Assembly (NCBI RefSeq): GCF_029502005.1
Contig: NZ_JAMQOT010000010.1
Coordinates: forward strand, 51,143 to 115,142
Length of the DNA: 64,000 bases
Origin: Natrinema salsiterrestre
Lineage (GTDB): Archaea > Halobacteriota > Halobacteria > Halobacteriales > Natrialbaceae
Direction: 5' to 3'
Shown here: piece by piece, positions 48,015 to 57,150 of the stretch
How the letters are laid out: each line of letters opens with the position of its first letter
Numbering within the stretch: position 1 is the stretch's first letter
Translations under genes and position numbers: made by a program
The notes under the pieces: model-generated
The model's database searches: none
What the model was told of the DNA's origin: nothing
What the model saw: only the letters and a program-made list of their open reading frames with translations

Positions 48015-48829
48015 ATGATATGGTTAACTGGGGTTCGATTCGCCCAGAACCATCAACGACGCAAACTTGATGTTCGCGCGTTGTGTAAGAGCCATCTATA
48101 GACTCCAACCTATGAAACGGTTCTGGGGTCTCCCGCCGAGCCAAGAGAACTTTTGCACGGTTTCGTTGGCCCGGTGGGTTGCGAGCAAGGGGCGGAACTT
48201 CTCCGTCCCGAGACAGAGTCCCTGACTTCCATGTCCGGCCAGGCCGACTGTCAACTAATTCGACGGGCGATAGGCAAATAAACTCTCGGATCTGCTGAGA
48301 TGTTGACAATCAAATAAGGGTGAAAGCTCTAAATACGGCGTTTTGAACCATCAGGAGGCAGACTCCTAAAAGGTAAATATACATATAGTTATTATCAGGC
48401 TGTAATGAGTGTTATTTGATGAAAGTGTTTTCCCGTTTTATTTCACAGATGTTGGTTGGTAGCCGAAGTTGGAAATTTTGTCCCTAATGGTATCGACAAT
48501 CATCTCGAGTCAATTTTGACTAATTTACCTCTATTACTGACTCTCTCTGGGAAATCAAACAGATCAGATGATTCCATGCGCATCTAGTAGTAAGGCATAG
48601 AGGGTTAATTTCCCCCACATAGAATCGATGTAATCCATTGAAAACACCCATATGTTAGATAGTTTACTGTATAATTATCAGTAATGTAAATGTGGAACGT
48701 ATTGTGTGTCGTCCATGCCGTTCCCTGTTTCTTCAATCCAAATGTGTGACAAGATTGGCTTAAGCCAGGGAACAACTCTGAAAAGATAAAATGAAAGCAG
48801 AAATAGACAGGCTTCTTTTGTAATGGTCC
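48015..48829. other. Long non-coding, AT-rich stretch
   Basis: 48015-48310 has normal GC with no supported gene. 48310-48829 is strongly AT-rich with no reading frame of note. Such DNA near an origin could contribute to unwinding, but no repeats of the origin type are found in it. Confidence 0.5.
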
Positions 48830-49048
48830 TTAACGCCTTAACTCCCCACTTCCAGAGAGCCCTAACGAGATCAATCCACCAATCACGGATGTATTTGCTA
48901 TTGCTTGAATCATTTTGAGGTTGTACTCTCCGCGAGCATCCTCGATGTTCTGCTCGGATTTGAGCAAGTGCGTAAGAGCGGCGTCGATCACAATTGATAT
49001 CGGCGGGACCTCTGAGGAATACTCAGCCGGCGATGCGATTGCGACCAC
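48830..49048 (-). CDS. Small protein with a hydrophobic C-terminal half
   Basis: 72 aa, GTG start at 49048. VIDAALTHLLKSEQNIEDAR precedes a weakly hydrophobic helix (IANTSVIGGLISLGLSGSG). Family not recognised; moderate chance of being real. Confidence 0.4.
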   Translation of the reverse strand: MVAIASPAEYSSEVPPISIVIDAALTHLLKSEQNIEDARGEYNLKMIQAIANTSVIGGLISLGLSGSGELRR

Positions 49049-49104
49049 CGATGCTACATATTTTGGAGCGGCGTGATAACGCGATTTTGAACCGCATTCA
49101 GGAG

Positions 49105-49368
49105 TTAGTCTTCCAGCATCGTCACTCGAAGTTCACCGTCGACCTCATAAAAGTAGCCTCGCTCGATCAACCGGGAGAGTGCATGGGCCGCATCCTCGGA
49201 TTCGAGAGCTACGTTATCAGTACTGCAAAGAATCTCGAGTGCTTGCTCTCGAGGGATCGACTGCACGTCTTCCTCTTCAGTTGAATTGAAATTGTGAGTG
49301 CAAAGGATATCGTATGCGTCTAAAATCCACTCTGGAAGTGGTGGCCGTGGATCAGAGAGATCGTTCAT
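49105..49368 (-). CDS. Small conserved haloarchaeal protein, winged-helix-like
   Basis: 87 aa: MNDLSDPRPPLPEWILDAYD, then IPREQALEILCSTD and AAHALSRLIERGYFYEVDGE ending in LRVTMLED. The helix plus beta-wing pattern at the C-terminus suggests a small DNA-binding wHTH. I believe close relatives are common on haloarchaeal plasmids, usually alone. Confidence 0.65.
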   Translation of the reverse strand: MNDLSDPRPPLPEWILDAYDILCTHNFNSTEEEDVQSIPREQALEILCSTDNVALESEDAAHALSRLIERGYFYEVDGELRVTMLED

Positions 49369-49448
49369 CTCGACTGTGTACGCTACTCTTTGCTATCGAC
49401 TTGGTTAAGAGTATTCCTCAGCGAGGTACAGGATTGACGCCGTGAGTG

Positions 49449-49612
49449 TCAAATCACTTCGTTCTCGACGAGGTCTCCGACAGCACGAGAGAGGTGGCTC
49501 TCGCTGTGGTCGAGCTTCATCGCGAGTTCGGAGATGTTGTCGACGCATTTGATGGTAGCGAGGAGCTCAAGTTTGATGTGCCGGAACACGGTGTAAGGTT
49601 CAAGTAGTGTTA
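49449..49612 (-). pseudogene. HTH regulator fragment
   Basis: The minus strand reads VFRHIKLELLATIKCVDNIS, then ELAMKLDHSESHLSRAVGDL, VENEVI and a stop. This is a MarR/HVO_A0114-like helix-turn-helix lacking its usual N-terminal part and the wing. It is divergent from the gene at 49700, with the spaced inverted repeat between them. Confidence 0.5.
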
Positions 49613-49643
49613 CAGACAGAGGGTGGAGAATCCACACCACCGT

Positions 49644-49686
49644 CTTAACCAACAAAACTATGGATTGGCGTCCCGTGTTGGTTAAC
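49644..49686. repeat. Spaced inverted repeat TTAACCAACA, copy 3
   Basis: CTTAACCAACA (49644-49654) and TGTTGGTTAAC (49676-49686), 21-bp spacer. It ends 13 bp before ATG 49700, so it overlaps the promoter region of that gene. Confidence 0.8.
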
Positions 49687-49699
49687 ACGAGAACAGCCG

Positions 49700-50023
49700 A
49701 TGTCCTACGAGTCACCGACCCCACCGGCGAACCTCCCGACGGAAGTCGTCAACACGCTCAACAAGTCCACTCCGGAACGCCTCCGCGATGTTGCCACGTA
49801 CGCCGAAAAGCTAGCCGAACACAAGGAACGCGAGGCTCGTCTCGAGGAAGAGTCAGACAACGCCGACGTTGAGGAGCGACCTAATGACTTCCCGGACGAC
49901 ATCCCAGCGAAGGCAACGATCACGACTAAGGAAATCAACGATAATCGCTACTATTACTGGCAATGGAGGGAGGGGGACAAAGTCAAGTCCAAGTATAAGG
50001 GGCCAGTCAACCCCGGCGAGTAG
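49700..50023 (+). CDS. DUF6788-like small protein
   Basis: 107 aa. The helical N-terminal half has LPTEVVNTLNKSTPERLRDV and an acidic middle. The C-terminal motif NDNRYYYWQWREGDKVKSKY with KGPV resembles the 'YYY..WREG.K..S.Y.GP' signature of DUF6788 proteins. Function unknown. Its promoter region contains the inverted repeat, so it may be autoregulated or controlled by the adjacent HTH gene when intact. Confidence 0.65.
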   Translation: MSYESPTPPANLPTEVVNTLNKSTPERLRDVATYAEKLAEHKEREARLEEESDNADVEERPNDFPDDIPAKATITTKEINDNRYYYWQWREGDKVKSKYKGPVNPGE

Positions 50024-50057
50024 GGAGGATAGCTGGCGTGGTTTCGGAGGAACTGTT

Positions 50058-50281
50058 CCCGTGTGCGAAGTGAATTGGCCGAGGGTCGTCAAGTCAGCAC
50101 CCTCCGTGTGCGAAATGAATTCGTTCTCATCGTCGAGACCCCGTGTGAGAGATGAATCGAATAAGAGATTGAGGAGACTAACACCCCGTGTGCGAAGTGA
50201 AATCTTGCGCACCCTTGTCAGACATTTCTAATAAGATTGACTGCTCTTCCATCGATGCCACACCCCGTGTGCGAAATGAAT
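50058..50281. repeat. Origin-recognition-box-like repeats, array 1
   Basis: Five direct copies of CCCCGTGTGCGAAATGAAT or close variants, at 50058, 50102, 50139, 50184 and 50263, all on the plus strand, just past the 3' end of the orc1/cdc6 gene. The same repeat recurs upstream of the gene. Repeats flanking a cdc6 gene are standard at haloarchaeal replication origins. Confidence 0.85.
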
Positions 50282-50309
50282 CCGTCGCCGCCGTCAAGGG
50301 TTCTTCTAA

Positions 50310-51656
50310 TTAGTCACCCTCGAAGAAATCGTCTATCTGCGCGTTGACAACAGACCGGATCAAGTCCTCGTCGTGTTCTACCTCTTCGAGTCGGATGTCG
50401 GCTTGAAGCGTCTCAGCGACCACTTCTGGATCATCAACGAAGGTATATTCCTTATGGACGCCACTCCCGTAACCACGCCCTCGTTTCGCCGACGTAACGA
50501 AGTTGTAGGTTTCGGCCTCACTCATGTACCGTAGATAGGAGTCTCGTGACTTCTCGTCGGCATCTAGCAGATCAGTGAGATACTGATATACACGGTATGC
50601 AACCGTGCTGGGAACAGCGTTCAAATTGCGCTTGGAGTGGACAGGAACGATCGCGGTCGCGTAAAGTGAGAGCTTCTTTTGCGTCGATAGCCCTTGCATC
50701 TGGGTTAGCGTTCGGTCGCGTTCGGCTTCTTTCTGGGCGTCGCGAACGTGCTCTTCACGAATAATATCTTCACCGGCTCGATCCGCGATCTCACCGGCTT
50801 TCCTGAATAGATCAATTGCCTTTCGAGCATCGCCGTGATCCTGGGCAGCGAATGCGGCACTAAGCGGAATAATACCGTCCTCTAGAACATCGTCTTGGTA
50901 TGCGTCACGACGGCGCTCGAGAATCGACTGCAATTGGTTCGCATCATAATCCGGGAAAACGACATCCTGAGGATTGAACGAGCTCTCGGCTCGTCCGTCG
51001 AGATCCTCCATAAACCGGGGATCGTTCGTGAGAGCAGCAACAGACACGTGCCCCTCAATCCGTCCGAGCTGTGAAGCTCGAGAGAGCTGATAGAGGAGCT
51101 TCGAATAGGCCGGCTCGTCGTTTGGGTCTCGCTGCCGGCCTACTAAAAGATCAACCTCGTCCAAAATGATAATAACTGAGTCGAAGTTGTTGCTCAGTAT
51201 CTCGTAGAACCGATTGAGTTTCTGGTCCGTCGAGATACCACTTTGAGGAATGCCGACGTCGACACCGGCTTCGTCAGCTGCATTCTTCGCTAAGCGATAG
51301 ACAGCGCGGTCGTGCGATTTGATCGTCTGGCAGTTGATCTTGATAACACCGAATCGGTCTCTCTGGGAGGTCGCGAGTTCGAGAACCTGCTGACAGACCG
51401 CGTTGATAATGAGCGATTTTCCGGTTCCCGACGGCCCGTAAAGGAGCATGTTGGGAGGTCGGTTCCCCTGCAGTGCTGGTCGAAGATAGGTAATGATATC
51501 GTCCAACTGGTCATCACGACCTACGATCCGGTCCTCGTCAATGACGGCATCTGGGTCGAGAAGCCCCTTATCTCGAAAAACAGAATTCTGAACGCCCTCT
51601 TGAAGACGGCCTTTGATAGATTGAGAGAGGGATTGTTGATCGTCGCCGTCAGCCAT
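50310..51656 (-). CDS. orc1: Orc1/Cdc6 replication initiator
   Basis: 448 aa. AAA+ domain: Walker A YGPSGTGKSLI (about residues 68-78), Walker B VIIILDEVDLLVG (about 162-174) and sensor 1 ALTNDPRFMEDLDGR (about 213). The C-terminal winged helix (about 340-448) contains STVAYRVYQYLTDLLDADEK. Archaeal Orc1/Cdc6 binds origin recognition boxes and loads MCM. The flanking repeats on both sides and the AT-rich segment at 52011-52336 mark the cognate origin. The length is typical of plasmid-type Orc1 paralogues. Confidence 0.95.
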   Translation of the reverse strand: MADGDDQQSLSQSIKGRLQEGVQNSVFRDKGLLDPDAVIDEDRIVGRDDQLDDIITYLRPALQGNRPPNMLLYGPSGTGKSLIINAVCQQVLELATSQRDRFGVIKINCQTIKSHDRAVYRLAKNAADEAGVDVGIPQSGISTDQKLNRFYEILSNNFDSVIIILDEVDLLVGRQRDPNDEPAYSKLLYQLSRASQLGRIEGHVSVAALTNDPRFMEDLDGRAESSFNPQDVVFPDYDANQLQSILERRRDAYQDDVLEDGIIPLSAAFAAQDHGDARKAIDLFRKAGEIADRAGEDIIREEHVRDAQKEAERDRTLTQMQGLSTQKKLSLYATAIVPVHSKRNLNAVPSTVAYRVYQYLTDLLDADEKSRDSYLRYMSEAETYNFVTSAKRGRGYGSGVHKEYTFVDDPEVVAETLQADIRLEEVEHDEDLIRSVVNAQIDDFFEGD

Positions 51657-51803
51657 GTATGCGTAGTGAGACTGAAACTATAAATAAATATGGGTGCCGT
51701 GTGCGTGGTTAAATTCGCCGAATTCAGCCGATAGAAGACGTTTAGCGAAGGGGAGCCGGTGCAGTAGAACAACCGCGGGCGAAATCAATTGGTTGAACCG
51801 ACC

Positions 51804-52365
51804 CCCCGTGTGCGATATGAAATTCCGGATAGATCAGGGAACGGCCTTGGATGACGAGTCCAGGGAGAGCAATGAAGATACCCTCCGTGTGCAAGATGAA
51901 ACGCTAAACGTGATATCGATCTGGATGGTGCTGATGATATCCCTCGACAATCTCGAGTGGGATAAGATCTCGGCGGTGAGTTACCCCCACACCCCGTGTG
52001 CGAAATGAATTTAATGAGAGGGAAGGTAGGAACGAGACAGGAGAGGAACCCGTAATTGGGCTAGAGAAGCCATGAGAAGGCATAGAAACAAGAAAGTATC
52101 CCAACTCACGAAAGAAACAAACCACAAAAGAGTACGGTCGTATCGAGAAACGGATCTTCCGTTTCGATCGACTCTAGTTCTAGTGCGGGTTTGATTAACA
52201 GAGTAACCACATAAAGATTTCCCTGCTACATACCCTACTCTATTTTCGTCTTCTCGAGCCTTCTCTCCCATAAAATCGCATATTCTGGCTGTTTCATGGT
52301 CCCTTCCCTTGATTGCTCATGCCCGTTGTCTTCCCGATTTCATTTCGCACACGGGGTGTGGGGGT
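51804..52365. other. Replication origin with recognition-box-like repeats, array 2
   Basis: Upstream of orc1 there are direct copies at 51804, 51882 and 51992 and an inverted copy at 52337-52356; a poor match lies at 51695. The copies at 51992 and 52337 share extra flanking bases (a C-rich ACCCCCACA segment next to the repeat), so they form an extended inverted pair around about 325 bp, including the AT-rich stretch 52170-52310. This fits a duplex-unwinding element between two oppositely oriented Orc1 sites. Confidence 0.8.
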
Positions 52366-52385
52366 TCGTCTTCGCAAGGGCCGTA

Positions 52386-52429
52386 ATTAACCAACATACT
52401 ATCTCCAAACGACCATTGTGTTGGTTAAC
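52386..52429. repeat. Spaced inverted repeat TTAACCAACA, copy 4
   Basis: ATTAACCAACA (52386-52396) and TGTTGGTTAAC (52419-52429), 22-bp spacer. It lies next to the inverted origin repeat. Confidence 0.8.
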
Positions 52430-52508
52430 ATAACTCCGCATTCGGGAATGTCGCCAATTCCGGCCCCCGCGTCTCCGCGAGTTCCCGACAAATCCTGAAC
52501 CGAGCCTA

Positions 52509-52715
52509 CCCTGAACGGCGACAGCAGAACGACGGATCGTACGACTCGATCTCCTCGTGGGCCGACGCAACCCGCTCTTGCGAGGTCTTCTCGTCGTTGA
52601 CGACCATGTACTTGATCTCCAATTCTGGATGGACAGCGAGATCCTGATCGTGAGTTCGCTTCAGCGCCGCCACGTTCTGCGTGTTCTGGCTGTAGACTTC
52701 GAGTAGGAGATGCGA
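52509..52715 (-). pseudogene. C-terminal fragment of a family B DNA polymerase
   Basis: The minus strand reads LLLEVYSQNTQNVAALKRTH, then DQDLAVHPELEIKYMVVNDE and KTSQERVASAHEEIESYDPS. This matches my memory of the C-terminal region of plasmid/proviral-type haloarchaeal PolB proteins (DYSQN...VVND...HEEIESYDPSFY). Only about 70 residues remain and both sides degenerate. Confidence 0.5.
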
Positions 52716-53565
52716 TTCCGTTCGATGAGTTGCTTGACTGGCACCGTTCCAGCGTGTAGCCGGTCGATAGCGTCCTAGAGACAGTCGAGCATTGATTCCG
52801 GCGACCGAGTCACATTGAACTGTTTGAGACACGACTGCTGGCCTTCCTCGCTGAACGGTGGTGTCCTCCCTCGTGATTTCACGGAGACGGAGTTCATATT
52901 CGATCGACTCGAGACAGCATTCGAATCAGATACGGCGTTCGCTCACTCTGTCTCCCGCTTCAGCAAAGGTGACCTCGAGGACGTCGACGAGACCGATCTC
53001 CTCTGGCAGGATCCCATCCCCGATTGCGATCACGTCTGGAAGGAGTTCAAAGTACTGCGCTCGCTGTCGACCGCACGTACAGTCACAAACGAACGCAGTA
53101 TCTATACGACAACATGGGCTTCTTGGGCACTCTCGAGCGCCCAGACGTTCCGAAGGTGTCTGATACCGAATCCCCCTGAACGTACGAACACGCAGTTGTC
53201 GGCCACCGTGGAGACAACTGGCGCGTAACACGGCTACGAAGGGGATCCTCACGGGATCTCTGACTGCGACTACGGGGAACACGATTGTCTTCTAACTTGT
53301 CTGTGTTGGGTCCGCTATCTAGGGCAACCATCTAGACCGTTATTATTTTATATTCCTAGCTCGTCTGTCCTAGTAGTTCCTAGCGACAGGTGGCTAGGGC
53401 AGAGGAAGCCTCTAGACGGTCAGCCCGTTTATGCTAATCTGCTCCGGCTTTTCCACAGCGTAATTGTCTCGAGAGACTTCTCTGTGCAGTTGAGATCTTA
53501 ATTTGTACTCTAACCCCCTATTCGGGGGACCCCGTCAGGGGTAATTGATCGTGATGTGCCTGTTC
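52716..53565. other. Degenerate stretch with protein relics
   Basis: Plus-strand segments HIELFETRLLAFLAERW (about 52807), RDFTETEFIFDRLETAFESD (about 52876) and DNMGFLGTLERPDVPKVSDT (about 53110) lie in different frames and look like one old gene broken by frameshifts; family unknown. 53230-53565 holds no gene but contains a CTAG-rich patch (53319-53415) and the CCCCC/GGGGG hairpins at 53513-53542. Confidence 0.4.
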
Positions 53566-53709
53566 CTACAGGGCTGTTAACCCGATGACCGCGAACAGGG
53601 TGGCTACTTCTCGTGTGAGCCGAACAACCTGCGTCGCGACGCGGAGACGTCGTTCGACGACCTCCAACCGGTCTGCTTCACGCTCGGCTCGATTCCGTGG
53701 CTTTTCCAT
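53566..53709 (-). CDS. Small membrane-anchored-like protein
   Basis: 47 aa from ATG 53709: MEKPRNRAEREADRLEVVER, then RLRVATQVVRLTREVATLFA ending in VIGLTAL. An amphipathic charged helix followed by a hydrophobic C-terminus. Such short proteins are frequent in haloarchaeal plasmids and proviruses. Weak GGCGGAG upstream. Confidence 0.5.
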   Translation of the reverse strand: MEKPRNRAEREADRLEVVERRLRVATQVVRLTREVATLFAVIGLTAL

Positions 53710-53936
53710 TTTCGACTCCGCCGAGCGCGTCATCACGATCGTTCCTAGCGACGGTGACTAACGCCCGGCAATGTCCTGTTCGGATAGGTACTTTAAAAAG
53801 AATTGTTCTCAGAAATGGTGGACCGCGTCGGAACGCCAATGTCTGAAGATGTTCGTTGGTGGTTCTTATCTTTGAGATTATCTTCAAGATCAGTAGCATC
53901 GACGGCGTCAATATATGCTCTGAGAAGAAACCGTAA

Positions 53937-54000
53937 AATCACAAATTCTGGCTGTTTCATGGTCCGTTTCTCCGATTACCCTTTTCATTGTCTTCCCTTC
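53937..54000. repeat. Duplicate of an origin-proximal segment (52276-52340)
   Basis: Both segments share TTCTGGCTGTTTCATGGTCC and a similar continuation to TTGTCTTCCC over about 65 bp. The copy at 52276 is inside the unwinding region of the origin. The copy here abuts the ArdC relic. Probably a recombination product. Confidence 0.7.
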
Positions 54001-54005
54001 GATGT

Positions 54006-54178
54006 CGACGACGACACTGGGCGGTTGAAACATGAAGTTGAGGCCGAAGCCGTCGCGTACGTCATCGGCCGGTACTGCGGGCTCGACACCAGTGGGTCGG
54101 CATCCCCTACCTGTTCATGTGGGAGTCGGACGATCCGGCAGTCGCTCGCGACCGTCTCGACCGAATCAATCCAACGGT
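54006..54178 (+). pseudogene. C-terminal relic of an ArdC-like gene
   Basis: RLKHEVEAEAVAYVIGRYCG and LDTSGSA correspond to the C-terminal part of the intact gene at 14751 (RELEAEAVSYIVGRYFGIDT). After a frame change near 54105 it continues as PYLFMWESDDPAVARDRLDR. The HEYAH active-site region is absent. It ends where the Rad50-like gene begins its 3' end. Confidence 0.7.
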
Positions 54179-57150
54179 AGATCCAGATTGGCCCGCTCGA
54201 ATGCCTCGGTCTCGCCCACCTTGCGCTCCAGCAGCGAGGCGAGGTTGTCATTCGCGGTGGCGAACATGATCTGTCGGTCGCCCCGGACCGCGAGTTCGAT
54301 CACGAGATTAAAGAACGACAGCGTATTGAGCTCGTCCAGGTGCGCGAACGGCTCGTCTAGCAGCATCAGTGGCGGCGCGGAGTCGTGTGCCAGGTTGTTC
54401 GTGACGAAAATCGCCAGCACGAGCGCCGTCCGCTGGCCGGAACTCATCTCATCGATCCCCGCCACTTCCCCGTTTTTCCGTCGGATGACCTGTAGTTCCT
54501 CGTTGTCGCCGGTGAGTTCGACACGCTTGAACTCGTAGGGCCGCTGGAATGCTTTGAATAGTGTCGTGACGATATCGGTATACTCCTCAAGCACCTCGTC
54601 AAGACTCTCTTCGACACCCGCGAACGTCTCCCTGAGATGATCGCGCGTCTCTTCCAGTCGTTCAATACTATCTTTCAGATGGTCGATCTCGTCCGTCCTT
54701 GTGTCGATTTCATCCGACAACTCCGTGGCTGGCTTCGACACGGCCGCGTCCGCTGCCTCTTCGACTGTGAACTCGAGCATCCGACGGTCGGACTCGACCG
54801 CGGGGCTGGCATCGAGCAGTTCTTCCGGCCACTGATCTTCGAGTACATCGAGTCCCCGCCGAACGGCCGACAGTCGGTCCTCGCAGTTGTCGATCTGTCG
54901 CCGTACCTCTGTGTTGGGATCGAAGTCGCGTATCTCCGAGGTCTGCTCTGCGATGTCAGCCTCGATCTTTTCTATCATCGTTGACAGCACTGCATCGGTC
55001 GAACGTTTGTGGACAGTCTGGTTCTGTGCGAGCCTGGCGACCGCCTCCACCGTCTCGGGAGTCGCCTCGGGGGACAGAACCTCCTCCCTGCCGTCCACGA
55101 CGAGACCGAACAGGTGTGGAACATCGTCGAGGCTACACAGGTGATCGCTGTACCGACGGATGTCGTCATCGATAGCCGCTAGGTCGGCACCCTCGACGAT
55201 CTCCAGCGCCTGCTCGACATTCTCCAGCGACTCGGTGAGACTCTCTGGAACACCGCCCGCGTTGTGTGTGTGCTCGGGCTCCTTGCGTGTCCGGATGTCC
55301 TCGGCAGACTGTTCGACGTAACAGGCTGGGCAGTGTTGAACGTCGTCGTCATCGGTGATCTCGAGGTACTCCTCCGTGTCGGCACGGATCTGTTCACGGA
55401 GTTCTTGCCGACGTTCCTCCAGATCACCGAGTTCCGCCAGTCGGTTGCGGGTCTCCTCCAAGTCCTCGCGCCGTTCGCGCAGTGCCGTCTCGACGGTCGT
55501 ATACCACGACTCGGCGGACTGTCCCGACACAATCTCGTCGACTTTGAAATCCGCCTCCTCGATTCCCCGGACGAGTCGACGTGCGTCCTCGCGGCCGGTC
55601 CCGTTGGCGACGAAGAGGAGTCCAGTGAAGAACGTTGAGAACGGTAGATCTGTAATCGTCTCGGACTTGACGTGTTTCGCAACCTCGACGACCCGGCGGC
55701 GCTCGTCTTTCAGCTCCCGAACATCCTTGAGGTCCTTCCTTCTCTGCTTGAGAAGGTCCACTTCGTCGTCAAGTTCCGACCGCAGGTCGCGGGCGGTCTC
55801 CCAGGTCAAGTCGGACATCGTGGCGTCGAGTGCCGTCTCAAGCCGTTCGAACCGTCCCATCCAGTCTCGCCATCGTGATATTTGTTCACGTGGCGTCTCT
55901 TCGTCTTTCCGTTGTCCCCCGTCTGTCCGTTTTTCTCCGCCTCCTGAATCGTCGTTCTCGATGAGCGCAGACGCTGCCGGCGAAAGGTCACGTCGGGCAC
56001 TCCCTAGCGTTGAGAGAGCCTCTTTCACCTCGTCTCGTCTGTCTTGGAGCTTCTCTCGTTCCAATTCAATCTCCTCAATCTCCTCTTCTGTATCGTCGAT
56101 TTTCCCATCGAGTAGGTTCAGAAGTTCGTCCTTCTCTTTCGTAGCGTATGCGAGGTCTTCGCCGTAGAGGAAGTTCCTGAATACTCGCTCGGTCTCCAAG
56201 TCGGTCGACGGCTCGAGCAGTCGCGTCGTCTCGCCGGCCTCGTGATAATTGACGCGGTAGAACTCGACACATCGCCTCGCCGGCCCCTGTGGTCGGAACC
56301 CGAACCAGTCAGCGATCCTGTCGTTGACCGAACCCGAGTCCGTAGGCAGCGGTTCGTCGTCACCCTCCATCGTGACACTCAACTCGTCGTAGGTGTCGAC
56401 ACGGTCGTCGTCACGCCGGGTCTGGCCGACCAGACCCATCGTGATTCCGTCGAGGAGACTCGTCTTTCCGCTCCCGTTACGGCCGTACAGGAGGGTGAAC
56501 TGCGCTGCGTCCAGTCGCCGTCTGGACGCGTCCTCTCTGAAGTCTCCCAGTTCGACAGTGTCGACAGTCGGCGGGCGGTCGTCGGTCGTCGGTGACGACG
56601 ACTGGGGGTGAGCGCCACCGCCATCATCCACGTCAATCTCCAGCAGTTGTTCGAACTTCCGATTACGGTTGGTTCCCTGATCAAACAGGAACCCCAGACC
56701 GTTGTCGGTTACCCGCTGGACGAGCGCATCGCGCCCGAACTCGGCGTTCACCTCCGACAGCGACTCAAGGCTGTGCTTCAGCGGGCGGAGGAATTCCTCC
56801 AGCGACTCACGGGGTACACACCGTCGGATGGCAAACTTTGTTTCGCTCTCAAGCTTGCGGCAAATCTCATCGTCTGGCTTCTCGCCGCTCTCGTAGGCCC
56901 AGAACAGCTGGATGTTCCACTGGTTCGGCGTGTCGTCGTCGTAGAACTCCAATTCGAGCTGTCGGGTGTCCGTCTCCAGTAGCGCCTCCCAGTCATGGTC
57001 GCCACCCGCCAGCAGTCGGACGAACAGTACCTCGTCATCGAAGCCCTGTTCTCGACTCCGTTCGATCCGGTACAGCGAGTCGGCGCTCTCCGACGGGTTA
57101 ATCTCGGTCACCTCACCGATCGCTTCCAGCAGCGCGGGGATATCGGTCAT
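54166..57150 (-). CDS. Rad50/SbcC-like SMC ATPase with long N-terminal extension
   Basis: 994 aa. An N-terminal domain of about 215 residues without known motif precedes Walker A LLYGRNGSGKTSLL (about 220-233). Two long coiled coils flank a zinc-hook CPAC (HCPACYVEQ, about residue 607). The C-terminal half has the ABC signature MSSGQRTAL (about 900) and Walker B LMLLDEPFAHLDE (about 930). Ordinary Rad50 has its P-loop near the N-terminus, so the extension is unusual and may contact the partner. The start overlaps the upstream nitrilase-like gene by four bases. SMC ATPases with variable effectors are known in Lamassu-type defence; that parallel is inference. Confidence 0.85.
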   Translation of the reverse strand: MTDIPALLEAIGEVTEINPSESADSLYRIERSREQGFDDEVLFVRLLAGGDHDWEALLETDTRQLELEFYDDDTPNQWNIQLFWAYESGEKPDDEICRKLESETKFAIRRCVPRESLEEFLRPLKHSLESLSEVNAEFGRDALVQRVTDNGLGFLFDQGTNRNRKFEQLLEIDVDDGGGAHPQSSSPTTDDRPPTVDTVELGDFREDASRRRLDAAQFTLLYGRNGSGKTSLLDGITMGLVGQTRRDDDRVDTYDELSVTMEGDDEPLPTDSGSVNDRIADWFGFRPQGPARRCVEFYRVNYHEAGETTRLLEPSTDLETERVFRNFLYGEDLAYATKEKDELLNLLDGKIDDTEEEIEEIELEREKLQDRRDEVKEALSTLGSARRDLSPAASALIENDDSGGGEKRTDGGQRKDEETPREQISRWRDWMGRFERLETALDATMSDLTWETARDLRSELDDEVDLLKQRRKDLKDVRELKDERRRVVEVAKHVKSETITDLPFSTFFTGLLFVANGTGREDARRLVRGIEEADFKVDEIVSGQSAESWYTTVETALRERREDLEETRNRLAELGDLEERRQELREQIRADTEEYLEITDDDDVQHCPACYVEQSAEDIRTRKEPEHTHNAGGVPESLTESLENVEQALEIVEGADLAAIDDDIRRYSDHLCSLDDVPHLFGLVVDGREEVLSPEATPETVEAVARLAQNQTVHKRSTDAVLSTMIEKIEADIAEQTSEIRDFDPNTEVRRQIDNCEDRLSAVRRGLDVLEDQWPEELLDASPAVESDRRMLEFTVEEAADAAVSKPATELSDEIDTRTDEIDHLKDSIERLEETRDHLRETFAGVEESLDEVLEEYTDIVTTLFKAFQRPYEFKRVELTGDNEELQVIRRKNGEVAGIDEMSSGQRTALVLAIFVTNNLAHDSAPPLMLLDEPFAHLDELNTLSFFNLVIELAVRGDRQIMFATANDNLASLLERKVGETEAFERANLDLPLD

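Noticed and set aside
46983..48101. 372-codon open frame antisense to the DUF262-HNH gene
   Set aside because: Val/Arg-rich composition typical of antisense frames; the sense strand has DGQQR and HNH motifs.
50058..52365. Repeats around orc1 as a CRISPR array
   Set aside because: Spacing is irregular (37-80 bp and more), orientation is mixed, and they flank a replication initiator. No cas1 or cas2 is present.
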